Both the position numbers and the translations under genes were made by a program. DNA of 64,000 nt from Carettochelys insculpta (Eukaryota > Chordata > Testudines > Carettochelyidae), in contig NC_134158.1 of NCBI RefSeq assembly GCF_033958435.1, positions 10,108,337-10,172,336 of the forward strand, in the 5' to 3' direction. Positions 12,401 to 21,120 of this stretch are shown one piece after another. The notes beneath the pieces are model-generated. The model ran no database searches, was not told where the DNA came from, and saw only the letters and a program-made list of their open reading frames with translations. Each line of letters begins with the position of its first letter. The stretch's first letter is position 1.

Positions 12401-14091
12401 GGGGAGACGGAGATGTGGGTCAGACCCCGGGACCCAGGCGATGGGGGGGAAGGGCAGAGGGAGGCGGGGGCGGGGCGCCTCACCGCGCCAGACGCAGCCG
12501 TACAGCTCCACGCGCAGGCAGACGCTCATGACGCGGTCGGCCCGGGGGTAGAAGCGCACGTAACGGGCAATGACGGGCGGCCCCAGGTCCTTCAGCACCA
12601 CCTCATCGGTGTTCTCGTTGCCGGAGATCACCTGGCCGGGGGAGGGGCGAGTCACTCCCCCAGCGCCAGAGCCCCGCCCACCTGCTGGGACCCCCTCCCC
12701 CCCCGGTGCGCTCGCCCCCCACCCCCTTGCGTCACACTGGGACACCCCCGCCTGGAGGGGTGTGGTCTCCCTCTGGGCGTAACCCTGGGGGCCACCCCCT
12801 CGGGAGACCTCCCCCACCGCTGGGCAATGATGTCACAGGGAGCCGTGGTGTCACCGGGAGTCAATTATGACATCACCAACGGGAGGCATTGGAAGGGGAA
12901 GCCCAGCCCCCCACCCCTCCCGCCGCCCCGAGCCCCTCCCCCGGCGGCCCAGCCCCTCCCCCCACCTCGTTGCCCCAGCGGTCCCGCCAGGCCAGCCAGT
13001 GGCGCCGGTCGCGGCTGTAGTGGAGGCGGTAGGCTCGGGCGAACTCCTTGCCGTGGCCCCCGGCGTGGCGGCCCTGGGTGCCCACCAGCGTCAGGAAGTG
13101 CAGCCGGCGCAGGTCCACCTCCAGGAACTCGGCGTCGTTGGGGTAAACGGGCCCTGCCGGGCACCAGGCCCCGTCCCCGTCGTTGGTGTCCAGCCTGCGC
13201 CGGGCGACAGGAGGCGGAGGGGTCACCGGAGGGGGGCAGAGGGGTTGGGGGGGGAACAGGAGGCGGAGGGTTCACTGGGGGGGTGGAGGGATTGGGGGGG
13301 GGCTGGCAGGGGGGGCAGGAGGCGGAGGGGTCACCAGGACTGGCGGAGGGGTTGGGGGGGCTGGCCCAGGGGAGACAGGAGGCGGAGGGGTCACCAGGGG
13401 GGCAGAGGGGTTGGGGGGGCTGGCCCGGGGGGGGGACAGGAGGCGGAGGGGTCACTGGGGAGGCGGAGGGGTTGGGGGGACAGGAGGCGGAGGGGCAGAA
13501 GGGCTCCGAGGTGGCGGGGACAGGATACGGAGGGGTTTGTCGGGGGGGCTGGTGGGAGGGGCTGTTGGGGGGGGCTGTCAGAGGGGCCAAAGGGCGGGGG
13601 GGCGGGGACTGTCGGGGGGCTCCAGGGGGGCTCTCACCGGCTGTGCCGGGCGGCGGTGGATTCAGACCAGGCGCTGGAGGCCGACAGGTCCTCGTCGGGG
13701 ATGGTGCGGTCCTGCATGCCGAGCGCGTAGCGGCACCGGGCTGTGGGGGGGGCGGAGCGGGGAGACCTGAGTCCCCAGACGCCCCCCATGGCCTGACCCC
13801 CCCCACCCCCCACTGCCCCCCCAGCCGGAGTGGAAGAGGCAGAGCCCCAGTGCAGCCACAAGGGGGCGCCCAGCCAAGGAGCTCCCTCCCCCATGGACCC
13901 CCAGCCCCCCAGCCCAGCCCCCTTTCCCTCTCCCTGCCCCCCACATACCCCCCAAGCCCCCACTGGCCCCCCCAAGGCCTCTATCAAGCCCTGAGCCAGG
14001 AGGGCCCAGCCATACCTAGATCGAAGTGCCCTTCCAGTTCCGACGCCCAGACGGACACCCAGAGGAAGCAACAAAGGATTATGGGATTCAT
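364..14091 (-). CDS. DDR1: Discoidin domain receptor tyrosine kinase 1 (partial, 13 exons; 3' end outside window)
   Basis: DDR1 is a collagen-activated receptor tyrosine kinase of the plasma membrane. The coding exons, in transcript order, are 14091-14016, 13740-13638, 13194-12966, 12631-12484, 12394-12292, 10633-10447, 10342-10096, 9173-9015, 8908-8745, 7112-6914, 5214-5104, 3808-3570 and 491-364. All have GT-AG borders and phases agree across every junction, giving 697 full codons. Visible in order are a short signal peptide (1-17), the discoidin domain (about 26-186), the discoidin-like domain (187-365), a stalk, a transmembrane helix (about 440-462), a long juxtamembrane region with the NPAY docking motif (Tyr547), and the start of the kinase with glycine loop GEGQFG (649-654) and VAVK (Lys687). 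The sequence follows human DDR1 closely throughout. The remaining kinase exons lie left of base 1. No frameshift or internal stop is seen. The identification is secure; exon borders are read by eye. Confidence 0.96.
1140..3440. repeat. 43-bp minisatellite, about 53 copies, in DDR1 intron
   Basis: Unit core GGAACGGGTGAACGGAGAAG followed by GGACGAACGACAGGC. Copies differ at a few positions (GGCGGAGG, GGCGGGGG, GGCGGAAG or GGCCGAAG). The 0.6 kb to the left (492-1130) is diverged purine-rich sequence of similar make-up. The minus strand has no stop in most units in any frame, which produces two long spurious ORFs. Confidence 0.95.
3570..3808 (-). CDS. DDR1: DDR1 exon: juxtamembrane end and kinase glycine loop
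   Basis: This 239-bp exon encodes [31 protein letters not shown] and [12 protein letters not shown]. The tyrosines of DYMEP and HYAEAD match known docking tyrosines, and GEGQFG is the ATP phosphate-binding loop. The donor is GTGGGTT. Reading through the donor meets a stop at 3486, before the 43-bp array. Confidence 0.94.
4038..4760. repeat. 54-bp minisatellite, about 13 copies, in DDR1 intron
   Basis: Unit contains CAGAGCTAGCTGCATCTCAG and TGAATATCCTCCCCACC. As 54 is divisible by three, both strands read as in-frame 18-residue peptide repeats, but splicing shows this is intron. Diverged single units flank it (3890-4037, 4760-4890). The core AGATGCAGC...CTCTGGGG recurs at 14.2 and 36.2 kb, so the unit was drawn from a dispersed element. 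Confidence 0.93.
5104..5214 (-). CDS. DDR1: DDR1 alternative cassette exon (DDR1b-type, NPAY motif)
   Basis: This 111-bp, phase 1-1 exon encodes 37 residues containing [18 protein letters not shown]. Its position, length and phase equal those of the human cassette that separates the DDR1a and DDR1b isoforms. NPAY is the Shc PTB-binding site in human DDR1b. Skipping keeps the frame (GCC G joined to CC), so both isoforms are probably made. This is inferred from exon geometry. Confidence 0.92.
5405..5965 (-). repeat. SINE-head-derived minisatellite, about 71 bp x 8, in DDR1 intron
   Basis: Units of 69-72 bp begin near 5471, 5540, 5612, 5684, 5753, 5822 and 5891 with GAACCCAGGAGTCCTGGCTC. On the minus strand each reads as a tRNA-like SINE head, with GGTTAGAGCAGGGG (A-box-like) and CTCCTGGGTTC (B-box-like). 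Confidence 0.9.
6130..6760. repeat. 148-bp tandem repeat, about 3-4 copies, in DDR1 intron
   Basis: Copies of CTCTCCATCCGTCCATCCCC start at 6301, 6449 and 6597, exactly 148 bp apart, built on a CCATCCGT/CCGTCTGT sub-repeat. The strand is strongly pyrimidine-biased. Confidence 0.9.
6914..7112 (-). CDS. DDR1: DDR1 exon: cytosolic juxtamembrane region
   Basis: This 199-bp exon encodes [19 protein letters not shown], which is conserved in DDR1, then a diverged part with [11 protein letters not shown]. The tyrosine in EYQEP matches a phosphorylation site region in human DDR1. The exon leaves in phase 1, which allows the next 111-bp cassette to be skipped in frame. Confidence 0.92.
7264..8395 (+). 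mobile_element. CR1 LINE fragment, 5'-truncated, antisense in DDR1 intron
   Basis: Plus-strand translation shows the end of the CR1 reverse transcriptase: FNVFINDG, then [13 protein letters not shown] with the catalytic FADD box, [17 protein letters not shown], and after a frame break [17 protein letters not shown] and [10 protein letters not shown]. The 3' end has GCAGGGGGCTGGACTCGATG, typical of turtle CR1. Frameshifts and a stop at 7735 show it is dead. It lies between DDR1 exons 6914-7112 and 8745-8908. Confidence 0.92.
8396..8655 (+). mobile_element. CR1-like 3' fragment, second copy
   Basis: Diverged CR1 3' sequence abuts the previous copy, with GAACAGGAGTGTGGTGGGCC, a TCTCGTGTCCGGTTCTGGGC stretch and GACTCGATGACCTCTCGAG. 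It looks like an older copy of a different CR1 subfamily with an internal deletion. Confidence 0.75.
8745..8908 (-). CDS. DDR1: DDR1 exon: transmembrane helix
   Basis: This 164-bp exon encodes a short acidic linker, then [19 protein letters not shown] and a stop-transfer WRQYWKK. The helix carries a leucine-rich stretch, like the one that supports ligand-independent DDR1 dimers in mammals. It enters in phase 1 and leaves in phase 0. Confidence 0.94.
9015..9173 (-). CDS. DDR1: DDR1 exon: extracellular juxtamembrane stalk
   Basis: This 159-bp exon starts [10 protein letters not shown], compared with DVVNNSS in human, and is then a poorly conserved Pro/Gly/Ala-rich stalk ending NLTLQ, which includes a sequon. 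In mammals this stalk is where DDR1 is shed. The donor is GTAAGCC and the acceptor TCTCCAG. Confidence 0.9.
9270..10000. repeat. CCAAT-rich tandem repeat, about 102 bp, in DDR1 intron
   Basis: Diverged units about 102-105 bp apart contain GGCCAATGGAACCAAGGAAG and GAATCCACAAATGAACC. CCAAT or CCAAC words occur very many times. Repeat clarity falls off toward 10,000. Confidence 0.8.
10096..10342 (-). CDS. DDR1: DDR1 exon: end of discoidin-like domain
   Basis: This 247-bp exon encodes [14 protein letters not shown], then [17 protein letters not shown] and [11 protein letters not shown]. It contains the cysteine pair of the DS-like domain. The donor GTGCGTT was chosen because it keeps phase 1 with the next exon. 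Confidence 0.92.
10447..10633 (-). CDS. DDR1: DDR1 exon: discoidin-like domain
   Basis: This 187-bp exon encodes [29 protein letters not shown] and [14 protein letters not shown], which are very conserved stretches of the DS-like domain. NDSF is a second sequon. The donor is GTACCGG and the acceptor TGGCAG. Confidence 0.93.
10930..12045. repeat. 61-bp minisatellite, 18 copies, in DDR1 intron
   Basis: Unit contains CATCCACCAGACCCAACTAC, CCGTCCTCCCGTCCATCCAC and GTACCCACCCGAG. The period is an even 61 bp over 1.1 kb and copies are nearly identical, so the array is young or homogenised. Minus-strand 60-aa ORFs every 61 bp are artefacts. Confidence 0.95.
12292..12394 (-). CDS. DDR1: DDR1 exon: start of discoidin-like domain
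   Basis: This 103-bp exon encodes [14 protein letters not shown] and [17 protein letters not shown] is an N-glycosylation sequon at the same place as one in human DDR1. The donor is GTGAGTT and the acceptor CGCCAG. Confidence 0.92.
12484..12631 (-). CDS. DDR1: DDR1 exon: end of discoidin domain
   Basis: This 148-bp exon encodes [19 protein letters not shown], then [20 protein letters not shown] and YGCVWR. The cysteines close the discoidin fold. The donor is GTGAGGC and the acceptor GGCCAG. It enters in phase 0 and leaves in phase 1. Confidence 0.93.
12966..13194 (-). CDS. DDR1: DDR1 exon: collagen-binding discoidin domain core
   Basis: This 229-bp exon encodes [30 protein letters not shown] and YRLHYSRD...[11 protein letters not shown]. 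In human DDR1 this part of the discoidin domain forms the loops that contact the collagen GVMGFO motif. The donor is GTGGGGG at 12965 and the acceptor GGCGCAG. Confidence 0.93.
13205..13560. repeat. G-rich minisatellite, about 45-60 bp x 6, in DDR1 intron
   Basis: Units start GGAGGCGGAGGGGTCAC near 13210, 13259, 13319, 13378, 13438 and 13483. The plus strand has runs of four to nine G, so G-quadruplexes are possible. The array begins 10 bp from the acceptor of DDR1 exon 12966-13194. Confidence 0.85.
13638..13740 (-). CDS. DDR1: DDR1 exon: start of discoidin domain
   Basis: This 103-bp exon encodes the opening of the F5/8-type C (discoidin) domain, including [20 protein letters not shown] and STAARHSR. 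The acceptor is CCCCCCACAG and the donor GTGAGAG. It enters in phase 1 and leaves in phase 2. The cysteine of CRYALG is the first cysteine of the domain in DDR1 and DDR2. Confidence 0.93.
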
Positions 14092-14147
14092 CGTGGGCCC
14101 CCCAGGTCGCAGGCGCTCACGTTAGGCCAGCCAGGGGGTCGTCGTGC
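14016..14147 (-). CDS. DDR1: DDR1 exon with start codon and signal peptide
   Basis: The ATG is at 14091-14089, with 56 nt of 5' UTR in the same exon after an acceptor ending CTCGCAG at 14148. The peptide begins [17 protein letters not shown], a hydrophobic signal sequence, followed by ELEGHFDL, which matches the mature N-terminus of vertebrate DDR1. The donor is GTATGG at 14015 and the exon ends in phase 1. Because the acceptor is clear, at least one non-coding exon must lie further upstream (to the right). Confidence 0.9.
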
Positions 14148-14199
14148 CTGCGAGAGGGAGACAGCGGGGTCAGTCCGGCGGCTATCCCCCACCCCTGCA

Positions 14200-14430
14200 T
14201 CAAGATGCAGCCACCTCTGGGGCGGAAGAGCCATGCTACCAGCCACTCAGGGACAGCTCGCCCAGGGCCAAGATGCAGCTGCTTCTAGGGCGGGGCGGCT
14301 GGGGACAGCCACACAGAACGGCTCTGCCGAGGGCTGGTCTGCTGGTGCCAAGATGCAGCCACCTCTGGGGTGGGGCAGCTGGGTACCAGCCATACAGAGG
14401 GCCCCTGGCTGAGTGCAGTTAGCCTGGGCT
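14200..14430 (+). repeat. Three copies of a dispersed AAGATGCAGCCACCTCTGGGG element
   Basis: AAGATGCAG starts at 14212, 14270 and 14350, each followed by a CTCTGGGGCGG-like phrase and GGTACCAGCCA. It is the same core as the 54-bp array at 4.0-4.8 kb (opposite strand) and one copy near 36,190. Confidence 0.7.
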
Positions 14431-14539
14431 GAAGGGGAAATCCGGCCCCGCCCCAGCCAGGATTCCCCAGCCGCTGAGTAACACGGGGCAGAGCAGGGGC
14501 TTCCTGCGATTGTTAGTGCTTCCCCAGGCGCAGGCATGA

Positions 14540-15120
14540 ACAACTGGGCGGCACGTGTGTGTGCCCAGACCCCCCCATGTCCTCATGCACACACGCACGT
14601 GTGCAGACACCCCCATGTCCTCGTGCACACACACACGTGTGCAGACACCCTCTTGTGTCCTGGAGCACAAACATGTGTGCGCACACCCCCACATCCTGGT
14701 GCACATGTATGCACAGACACTCTCATTTCCTAGTGCACAAACGTGTGCACAGCCACCCCTGTCCTTGTGCACACACATGCACAGACACTCTCTTGTGTCC
14801 TAGTGCACAAACACACGTGCGCAGACACTGCCGTCCTTGTGCACACACACGTGCACATACACCCTCTTGTGGCCTTGTTCACAAACACACATGTGCGCAG
14901 CCACCCCTGTCCTTGTGCACACACACCTGCACAGACACCGTCTTGTGGCTTCGTGCACAAAGACACGTGCGCAAGGCACCCTCGTGTCCTAGTGCACAAA
15001 CGTGTGCACAGCCACCCCCTTGTGTTCTCATGCACACGCGCCTTTGTGCCCCAGTGCACAAACACACACCTGCGTGCACAGACCCCGCCCCTCCCCCGTG
15101 TCCTGCTGCAGACACCCCTA
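14540..15120. repeat. TG/CA-rich minisatellite
   Basis: Diverged tandem units of GTGCACACACACGTGTGCAG with CCCTCTTGTGTCCTAGTGC. Alternating purine-pyrimidine runs are common. All ORFs in it, on both strands, are low-complexity artefacts. Confidence 0.85.
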
Positions 15121-15129
15121 CCCACAAGT

Positions 15130-16170
15130 CCTATTACACGCGCCTCCTGCTTTCACGCCCCGCTCGTGCGCTTCCACACGTATGAACCTGTGCACGGGCA
15201 GAGTTGGTTGGGCCGGGAAGTGACTCTCCATTCCGCTGGACGCGGCAGGGACCTGCCATGGGGTGACGGGATCCCCACGCCCCGCCCCCACTCGTGGGAC
15301 TCTGAGCAGGACACCTGGGTTCCCGCCCCGCCATCAGGGTGAGGGGGGGAAGGCCCTGCAGCATCACCCCCCAACCCCCCATCGGCAGCCCCCCCGCAGC
15401 CCAGTGCCCCCCTCTGCCTCCCCGGCCCCTTCCCAGCAGCGGGAGCCCCAGCAGGGGGGGGGCCGCCGGCCAGCTGCTCTGACCAGGCATTGCCGGAATG
15501 TCAGTGCCAACAGCTGCCGGCCCCACGCCTGGTAAACAGCAGCTGACAGGCGGGGGGGCCGGGCAGGGGGGAGGGCTTTGTACCCACGAGGGGCTGAGCA
15601 AAGCCCAGCTGGGCCCTAGGCAGGGCCTGGGGAGTGGGAGTGAGGGCCACCGGCAGGGCTGGGGGGCAGGGACTGGGGGGGCTGGAGTGAGGGGCATCGA
15701 CGGGGCTGGGGGGCGCAGATGAGGGGCGCCGGCCGGGCCGAGGGGCTCTCGAGCAGGGTGCTGCGTGGGGCTGGCGTTCGGCTTGCGGCCGCGCTGAATT
15801 CCTGGCCCATTCCTCAGCCGGCCTCCCTTCCGTGGAGGCCCGGACCAGCCACACGCCTGGAGCACCAGATGAGACCCCCAAAACCACCCCTCTCTGCGGG
15901 GGGCAGGGAATGGGGCAGGGTCTGGCCCCTCTAGGGGCGCCGGCTCCCCCCAGGCCCAGGCAGGACTGGCTGGCTGTGGGGCAGGCAATGGGGCAGGGCC
16001 TGGCCCCTCTAGGGCAGCTGCCTGGCTCCGGTGGTCCCTCGGCAAATCCATTTACAACACCGACTCCTCGCTGGGCTGTCTGCCTGGCTGAGTGCCGGAG
16101 GCAGCTGGGTATGCGGCGCCCAGCCAGGGTGACACAGTAGGGGAGGGGAGGGAGGCCTGGGGCCGACTGG
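15130..16170. other. GC-rich sequence, no gene seen
   Basis: Unique GC-rich sequence with a dispersed turtle repeat at about 15,890-16,020 (GGGCAGGGAATGGGGCAG, GGCCTGGCCCCTCTAGGG), which recurs at 27.4, 28.8, 32.7 and 36.6 kb. No exon-like ORF with conserved peptide was found. Confidence 0.5.
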
Positions 16171-16179
16171 CCGACTTCA

Positions 16180-16400
16180 GGACTCCTGGGTTCTCCCTGC
16201 GGCTGGGAGGGCAGTGGGGGCTGGTGGTTAGAGCAGGGGCTGGGAGCCCGGATGCCTGGGTTCTCTCCCAGTGCTGGGAGGGCAGTGGGGGCTGGTGGTT
16301 ACAGCAGGGGGCTGGGAGCCCGGACGCCTGGGTTCTGTCCCCAGCTCTGGGAAGGGAGTGATGTCTAGTGGTTAGAGCGGGGAGTTGGCCATGTGATTTC
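16180..16400 (+). repeat. SINE-head minisatellite, plus orientation, 3 copies
   Basis: Three units read GACTCCTGGGTTCTCC or GCCTGGGTTCTCTCC, then GGTGGTTAGAGCAGGGG. The third keeps more of the presumed SINE (GATGTCTAGTGGTTAGAGC). This is the opposite orientation to the arrays at 5.4, 31.7 and 33.3 kb. Confidence 0.8.
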
Positions 16401-16439
16401 TGGGCTCTCTGCTGCCTTACCTCCCCCCCTCCCCCCACC

Positions 16440-17330
16440 TCTCTGGCATGCCGCCGGCATGGTTCTCCATTCAGGCCCCGCACAATGGCCCGGCGGGGGA
16501 GGCGCGTCTCTGTGCCGGCGGGCGGGGGCGGGGCCGGTTCGCTCGGCTGCCCTCGACTTTGCCCTGCTGTGCCGCCAGCAGGGCCTGGTATCTCGTTAAC
16601 CTTCAGCCGAGCGCCAGACCCACACGCACGACAGGGCTGGTGCCAGCCCGGTTCCCCTCTCCTGCTGGGGGTTCCCCCGCCCCAAACTGGGCCAAAACCC
16701 CACCGCCAGCGCCGGCTCGGGGAACCGCCAGGAGGCTGGGGCTCCGCACCCACCTCCGGCTGCTTTCTCTCCAGGCGGCACGACCCTGCACCGCTCCCTG
16801 GGGAAACAGCTGGCGTTCGGAGTCAGGAGAGACCTCCTGCGGGTGGAATCAGTTTTGTTCCCTGCGCCAAGGGACACGTGGATGCGCACCCACAGCCACA
16901 AACAGGCGCTCTGCTCACCAGCGGGACGGCCGCCCGGCGCACCCCTCCCAGGCAACAAACGGGAGAGCAGCTTCCACCAACCGACGCGTCGCAGGAGGCG
17001 GGGGGGGGGGATGTTTTGGCCAAATTCCCGCCCCGCCCAAAAGCCCGGAGACAAAGCGGGAGCTGCCGGCTGGCGTGGCCACCGGACGCCCCCCCGAGCT
17101 CGGCCACCAGCCGCGGCTCAGTGCCACCCCCAGACCCCGACTTTCCACACCTGCTCGCCGGGTCACTCGCGTCCCTTTGCCGGCGTAACGCCCCTCTGCC
17201 CCGCAGGCAGGAAGGGCACCCGGCCAGCCACTGCACGCCCAGGGGGCCCAGTCCACGGCGCAGCTGGAAACGCTGAGGGACTGCGGGGCGCTCGGAGAAA
17301 GAACAGAAAAGGACCGGCCTAACCGAGCCA
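16440..17330. other. CpG-rich segment
   Basis: High GC with many CpGs (for example GGCGGGCGGGGGCGGGGCC near 16,520). Minus-strand donor-like CTG|GTGAGCAG lies near 16,915. It could be an alternative DDR1 promoter or an unrelated CpG island. No coding exon is recognised. Confidence 0.35.
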
Positions 17331-17879
17331 GATTTGAACCCGCTACGTCCAGAACCAGATCGGCTCCCAGGCAAATTCCCCAACTGCCGGCCTGATCTCC
17401 GGATCTCCGCCGAGCTCTGGTTAGAGCCGACCCCCCGACCCAGCCCACACCCCCGGCCGAACGGGTCGACCTGGACTGACGCCGCCGTCCCCGAGACCCG
17501 AATTTGCCTGATGCTAAGACAAAGCCACGACAATCCGCTCCCGAGGGATTGCAATAAGACCACACTCAGTCGTCAGCAACCGCTGCCTGCTCCAAGACCA
17601 ACGCGCTAAAAGCGAATCAACAATGGTCTCGTTAGCACCAATCCAACAGCTCCATTACAGGGATCGCCTCGTCTAGCACATCCCTGCCGGGCGGAAGAAT
17701 ACCCGCTACTAACCGGAGATCGCCGCCGCAGAGAAAGAGGTGGATTGTAGTAGCGGGAGTCTGTCCGGTTACCGACGCTGCCGGCAGCCGAGACCTAGAG
17801 CTGTACTAAATTACCGTGCTCGCTTTTCCTCCACGGCTCGCTTTCATTTCGCCCACTCACATGTTGATCCTCCCGATAC

Positions 17880-18420
17880 CCCAGTTATGCCCCGTTGCAT
17901 CTGTGGGGAAACTGAGGCACAGGGCCTCTAAGGGCCGGACTCACAAAGGAACATAAGAGCGGCCGGGCAGGGTCAGACCACAGGTCGATCCAACCCAGGG
18001 TCCTGTCTGCCAACAGCAGTCAAAGCCAGGTGAGAACAGACGAGGAATCATCCCAGCCGGCGATCCAGCCCGTTGCCGATTCTCAGCTGCCAGCAGAGGC
18101 CAGGGCCGCCAGCCCTGCCCATCCTGGCTCGTCGCCATTGACGGCCTTACCCATAAGCGTATCTAGTTCTTTTGTGAACTCTGTCCTTCTCGTGCTCTTC
18201 ACAGCCTCCTGCGGCGAGGCGTTCCACAGGTTAATGGTGGTCTGCGGGAAAACCAACTTCCCTTTGCGTGCTTAAAACCTGCTGCCCATTGGCTGGCCCC
18301 TCGATCTTGTCTCACGGCAACAAGTCAGGCACTTTCCCTTGTTTATTTTTTTCCACGTCACGTGTGATTTTATAGACTTCTCCCCCTCCCCCTTTGCCAT
18401 CTCCCCACACACGGCCCCGT
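17880..18420 (-). mobile_element. Degraded CR1-type LINE fragment (antisense) beside a MIR-like tail
   Basis: From 17,945 the plus strand reads as the antisense of a common turtle LINE: GGACTCACAAAGGAACATAA, GGGTCAGACCACAGG, CAGGGTCCTGTCTGCCAACAG, GCGTTCCACAGGTTAATGG and GTGATTTTATAGACTTC. Immediately before it, TGGGGAAACTGAGGCACAG (17,900-17,918) is the tail shared by MIR-like SINEs. Confidence 0.75.
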
Positions 18421-18689
18421 TCCGAACCCCGAATCGTTTTGGCTCAACGTGGCCTCTGGCGCATGCGGCTGGACTTGTAAGTGCCTGGAAAACCCCTGGG
18501 ATCCACCCAGCCGGGGGAGAAACAGGGACCCAGCAGGCGGGGCGGGAAGCAATTGAAATGAACCAATGGGAGATAGGGATCTAAGCCCCTCCCCTTCCCC
18601 CAGGAGAGGTGATAGGTGGGGGCAGCAGGGGGGTGTTCTCAGCTGACAGTCCACAGCTGGGCTGGGCAGCGAATCTCCTGCCAAGCTCT

Positions 18690-18760
18690 TAGCCTAGCGA
18701 GTTCCAGCCGTCCCCGTGAGACCCGGGTTCGAATCCCGGCTCTGCCTGATGGGATTGGAA
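18690..18760 (+). mobile_element. tRNA-derived SINE head (MIR/CORE-like)
   Basis: GAGACCCGGGTTCGAATCCC contains a perfect B box (GGTTCGAATCC), but the upstream A-box half does not fold into a tRNA acceptor stem and no 3' partner stem is visible. It is therefore read as a SINE head rather than a tRNA gene. Confidence 0.5.
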
Positions 18761-19300
18761 TTTGACTCCGCCGCCGCCCGAGGCACCGAGCCCCAAGCCT
18801 GACTGGTTTCCCCCCACCTCCTGGAGAAGCCGCGCCCCTCCGGATCAGACAGCAAAAGGCTGCAAGAGACACCCAGCCCAAGAACCGCCCCGCCCTCTGA
18901 CAACCGGCGCTCCTGCCTCTGGTCCCGCCGACGCCGTCTACAAACATTTCCCCGCCGTGGCCGAGCGTCGGCCAAGAGGAGTCGGCTTTAACCAACCAGC
19001 GGCGGTAAACGTCAATTACACCGGCTGCGGCCAGCAAAACCGCCGCACGTTGATTTCTGTCAGCCTCCGGCCGCATTCCCAGCTCCATTCAGGGCTGTCG
19101 CGCAGGCCGTGGTTGTACCCCACAGGCGCCGAGAGCAGGGCAAGCAGGAACAGGCTCTGCGGGCAGCCAGCAAGACTTTGGTGAGACAGCCTAGCTGGAA
19201 AGGAATCTGAGAACTAGAAAACGAAAGAGCTGACGAGAGCTCGAACCCGGTCCCTGGCCCTCGCGCCAGGGCCAAGCCCCATCCAGCCCGTCCCTGACAG
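18760..19300. other. No gene seen
   Basis: Unique sequence. A second tRNA-like B box occurs on the minus strand near 19,230-19,250 (CCGGGTTCGAGCTC) without a recognisable tRNA around it. Confidence 0.4.
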
Positions 19301-21120
19301 ACTCAGCCTAACCTCTGTATCACCGGACCATTAATTTACATGTCCTCATAATTACGCCTAGGAAATGCACTGCTTCAGCACTTTGCCCTTTAACGACACG
19401 ACGACACCATTAAGAATTACTCTCCCGTACCTGGCCTACTAACCGGCCACCTGCAATAATTAGCACGCCGGCCCGCGCGTGTGTAACGAGCGGGGCCACC
19501 CACTCATCTCTGCCACTCGGCCGACGAGCACACGACACTGGCAACCGTTCTCCCGGCGCCTGGAGCTGTACGCGCGCGGCGAGGGGGGTGTTGCTCTGGG
19601 CCGTCGGGAAGGCGGTACGACTCGAATGTGGAGCTGAGGGCATTAATTATTCAGTGCGTTACAATTAGCCACTAATGGAGTGACCCGGGCGCTCGACACA
19701 GAGACGGGGCAGGGCCAGGGGGACCCCTAATCCCCACCCCCGTGCGCAGGATGCACCGTGTCACATGCACGAAGGCAGGGGGGGCATCCACCACCCCTAG
19801 GAGGGCAATCCCAGCTGCGAGCTCACAGCTCATCAGCCCGGCTGCACTGCAGCCTGCCCTGCCGTGCCCGGCTCGGAGGGAGCCCCACTCCGGAACCACC
19901 AGCTCGTTAGCCCCAGCGATTACGGGCGACATTAACACTTCAGGAGGGCGTCGCCATTCTCAGTCATGGCCCAGGTTTCGCGTCCCCGTGTCACCCTGAC
20001 CCCAGAGAGCCGTAAACCCTCACCCAGGCTCCCTGTCGCCTTGCTGCAGCCGGCGGAGGGTTACAGGTAATGGACAGGTCGGTAGGTTACCGAGGGCCTT
20101 TCAATGGGTTGAACGCCCTCCAGGCCTGGACCTGGATCACCACCGCCCAATCAGCCCCAGTTCCCAGAGCATCTGTGCCACCCAGCAACATACTGGGCTG
20201 CCTCCCTGCCGGGACGCCCACAGCTCATACCAGCCCTGGTCCACTCGGCTGGACACCGCCTCCGAGCGCCCATTTCCTTCCCTGACACACGGGCCACAGC
20301 CAGAGACAGCTGACTCTGGGCCACGGGCGTCCGACCAGAGAGAAACGGACTTGGGTTGGGTGGGAGAGATGCCAAGGGAGGCAGAGAGAGAAAAGCTCTC
20401 GCCCGAAGACATTTCTGCGGCCCACACAGCCATGGCACAGAAGTCAGGCAGTGTAAAACCGTCTTTGTTGGCCCTTCTGCAGACAAAACTCATCCACCTC
20501 CTTGCTTTGCTGGCCACAGACTCAGAAACCAACAGCAAATAATTGACACCTCATCCGGTGACGCTAACCACCCTGGAACGGGCAGCACAAACCACACTGC
20601 GGTAAATATATTTAACAGGAACACAAACTCATAACAGCCGCTGTCAGCCGCAATTATGGATCCACACAATAAATCACAGCACACGTCAAGGTAACAGGCA
20701 CCTTGGTGCACTATAATATAGAAGAATGGGTTTCAAAGTACCCTTTTTGCTGGGGAGAAAAGTGAGTTTCAAGACCCCCCCTCAAATCTCAGCTTCATCT
20801 GCCCGCCAATCCGCCACCTTCCTACAACTGTGTTAATTGAGCGCCAAGTGCCGGGGGGGGGCGCGTGTTAATGGGGTCGAAAGGTAAAAATCAATTCCTA
20901 ATTGTTTTGAGCTAAATCTAATGCAAGCTATTGATGAGAGTTGCCTCTAAGGTAAAGAACCAGGTCATTAGGACCAATCCTTTCGCTATTTCATTCACTC
21001 ACACATCAATCCAGCTCATAAATTTGCAGCCCTGTGCAATTTATTTCTACACAATAAACCTGACACTGGAGGGCAATCAATAGCGCTGGGAAAAAATCCA
21101 TAAAACTTCATTTTTTATAG
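19300..21120. other. AT-richer unique segment with many TAAT/ATTA words
   Basis: This is the least GC-rich, most unique-looking stretch between DDR1 and the CpG island at 23.3 kb. Homeodomain-like words (TAATTA, CATTAATTATTCAG, CAATTAGCCACTAATGG) cluster at 19,330-19,680 and 20,830-20,960. No ORF is convincing. A regulatory role is a guess from composition. Confidence 0.3.

Noticed and set aside
18700..18745. tRNA gene, because of a perfect B box
   Set aside because: There is no matching acceptor stem, anticodon arm or A box at the right distance. A SINE head is more likely. The same applies to minus-strand B boxes near 17,330 and 19,240.
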